From: Candidatus Didemnitutus sp.
GTDB lineage: Bacteria > Verrucomicrobiota > Verrucomicrobiia > Opitutales > Opitutaceae
Assembly: GCA_030682505.1 (NCBI GenBank)
Contig: JAUXOH010000138.1
Coordinates: 1-8,644, forward strand
Direction of reading: 5' to 3'
Length of the DNA stretch: 8,644 bases
The notes under the pieces were generated by a model. That model was not told where the DNA came from. It was given only the letters and a program-made list of their open reading frames with translations, and did not search any database. Made by a program: the position numbers and the translations under genes. Shown here piece after piece: positions 7,641 through 8,644 of this stretch; position 1 is the stretch's first letter, and each line of letters begins with the position of its first letter.

Positions 7641-8573
7641 TCAGCGCAGGACCTCGAGTTCCAAGATCAGCTGGTTGCGAGGACCCTCCGGCAGCAATTG
7701 AAAATGGGCTTGGGCGAACGCCGCCCCCCCCTCCGCGCTCAGGAGAAACTTCAAAAAGGCCTGCAAACGGGGAGCCGCCGCGGGTCGGATCGTCAGATAG
7801 AGCGGCAAGCGGAGCGGATAGCTGAGTTCCAGATGTTCGGGTATGGGCAAATAGGCCGGCTCGGTCACGGATCGGGCCACCGCCAGAACCCGCAGCCCGG
7901 AATCAGGTGCCGGCCAGCCGACCGTGAGCGCGATCGAGTTATCCGCCGAACGGGTTCGCTGCGCCACTTGGTCCGCATCCGCCGCCAACTGCACGACCGG
8001 ACGGAATTCAGCTCCTTGGAAGATGAGTCGGCGGACCAACGGCACCACCAACCCAGCCGTCGGAGCGAGGGCATGAGGAGCAATGGCGCGGGTCCGCCAT
8101 TCACCCGTCAACCCAAGTGCACCCCACGAAGAAAAACTGTCCGTGCCTCCCACGGCAAAAATCCCATGCAACTGTCCGTGGGTGATCTCGGTCAGCGGCA
8201 ATGCATCAGGCACGACCACCACGACCGCTTGGTAGGCAATCACGCGGCTGAGCAAGGGTTCTCCGGGAGGCTCCTCACCCGGAATGAGCGCGAAAAGACC
8301 CACGTCGGCCTCGCCCTGCCGCAGTTGCTCGATCCCCGGACGGGAACCCGCGAATTCTGCGCTCACGGAAATCTCCTGCTCCCGGGCGAATTGCTCAATC
8401 GCGGCGCCAAATTCCGGACCCAACAAATCGGAACCCGTGAGCCGGATCTCTGTCTGAGCCAGTCCGGTCAGGCTGGCAAGACCTGCCACCGTAAACAGGC
8501 GCCCCTCCTTCCCCAATCGCGCGAGCCAGCAGGCAAACTTCTGGATTGGAAACCGCATGGACCCGAAATTCAC
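7641..8573 (-). CDS. Secreted PstS-like periplasmic-binding-domain protein
   Basis: This is a 310-residue protein of the PBP-like superfamily that includes the phosphate-binding protein PstS. After a basic N-terminal stretch (Arg19, Lys22, Arg25), a hydrophobic segment about 26-38 ends in GLA-Q, a plausible signal peptidase I site after residue 39, so I infer export to the periplasm. Mature-domain landmarks are TGSDLLGP (46-53), AGSRPGIEQL (75-84) with Ser77, GEADVGLFA (88-96) with Asp90, the QLHGIFAVGG segment with a following Trp150 near 134-150, and a late YPLRLPLYLTIRP stretch (252-264). The Arg-x-x-Ser-Gly-Thr loop used by PstS to hold phosphate is not recognisable; the corresponding region (about 160-174) is Ala/Pro-rich. 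The ligand is therefore unknown. The GTG at 8573 is chosen for its AGGAGG sequence 5 nt upstream; an ATG five codons later is less well placed. The frame remains open to the right edge, so a longer N-terminus is formally possible. No ABC permease or ATPase gene is in view. Confidence 0.85.
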   Translation of the reverse strand: MNFGSMRFPIQKFACWLARLGKEGRLFTVAGLASLTGLAQTEIRLTGSDLLGPEFGAAIEQFAREQEISVSAEFAGSRPGIEQLRQGEADVGLFALIPGEEPPGEPLLSRVIAYQAVVVVVPDALPLTEITHGQLHGIFAVGGTDSFSSWGALGLTGEWRTRAIAPHALAPTAGLVVPLVRRLIFQGAEFRPVVQLAADADQVAQRTRSADNSIALTVGWPAPDSGLRVLAVARSVTEPAYLPIPEHLELSYPLRLPLYLTIRPAAAPRLQAFLKFLLSAEGGAAFAQAHFQLLPEGPRNQLILELEVLR

Positions 8574-8578
8574 CTGTC

Positions 8579-8584
8579 CCTCCT
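8579..8584 (-). promoter_or_regulatory. Strong Shine-Dalgarno site deciding the GTG start at 8573
   Basis: Read on the minus strand, AGGAGG lies 5 nt before the GTG at 8573. It is about 20 nt before the next ATG at 8558, too far to serve it. It is the only near-perfect SD in the window. Confidence 0.7.
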
Positions 8585-8644
8585 CAACCCTTGGGTCGCC
8601 GCGAGTGCTTCTCGGTGAGTTCGAGTCGTTCGATCCCCCCGGGG
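8584..8644 (-). CDS. Possible C-terminus of an unidentified upstream gene, partial
   Basis: One minus-strand frame entering from the right edge codes for about 19 residues ending in TEKHSRRPKG, then a TGA at 8586-8584. That stop overlaps the SD of the next gene, with 10 nt between stop and GTG, a spacing typical of operons. The charged composition is plausible for a protein tail. The segment is too short to identify. A second frame is also open here and stops at a GTGA overlap with the downstream start, and the third continues into the downstream gene, so the correct frame is not certain. Confidence 0.3.
   Translation of the reverse strand, partial: PGGIERLELTEKHSRRPKG

Noticed and set aside
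5640..8618. Plus-strand open frame of 992 codons across valS and the binding-protein gene
   Set aside because: It is antisense to two well-supported genes, its Arg/His/Gly-rich product shows no domain, and it is a shadow of GC-rich codon use. Its length is striking but explained by few stop codons in this frame.
1..8644. CRISPR arrays, insertion sequences, tRNA or rRNA genes, att sites
   Set aside because: No regularly spaced repeats, transposase motifs, terminal inverted repeats or tRNA-like cloverleaf sequences were seen. The gaps between genes are all about 115 nt or less.

Overview
This GC-rich window (roughly 60% by eye) comes from a bacterial chromosome. Every gene I can support lies on the minus strand, so genes are met from the right edge leftward. 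The best guess at source is a Verrucomicrobiota member, perhaps of the Opitutales. This rests on general resemblance of the ValS and GDP-fucose enzymes, the high GC and the near absence of Shine-Dalgarno (SD) sequences. No 16S rRNA or other phylogenetic marker is present, so the assignment is tentative.

Layout, in transcription order. At the right edge is the last stretch of a possible unidentified gene (stop near 8584). About 10 nt later comes a secreted periplasmic-binding-protein-like gene (7641-8573), which has the only strong ribosome binding site in the window. A 96-nt gap (7545-7640) carries a GC-rich inverted repeat and a weak promoter candidate. Then comes valS (4806-7544), a full-length valyl-tRNA synthetase. 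After a 115-nt gap (4691-4805) with a small hairpin, gmd (3656-4690) and fcl (2724-3659) follow, joined by an ATGA stop/start overlap. Together these two make GDP-L-fucose from GDP-mannose. After 87 nt a long gene starts at 2636 and runs off the left edge with at least 878 codons open.

The left-edge gene is the most unusual part of the window. It encodes a protein-kinase-like fold with its catalytic residues replaced (a predicted pseudokinase), a long domain I do not recognise, two or three membrane segments and a further soluble region cut by the window edge. Because no stop codon lies inside the window, it is easily missed and its antisense shadows can look like genes.

The genes do not form one obvious system. 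ValS is housekeeping, gmd-fcl feeds fucosylated surface glycans, and the binding-protein-like and pseudokinase genes look accessory or signalling-related. There is no gene-free stretch above 300 nt. I saw no rRNA, tRNA, CRISPR array, insertion sequence or attachment site.
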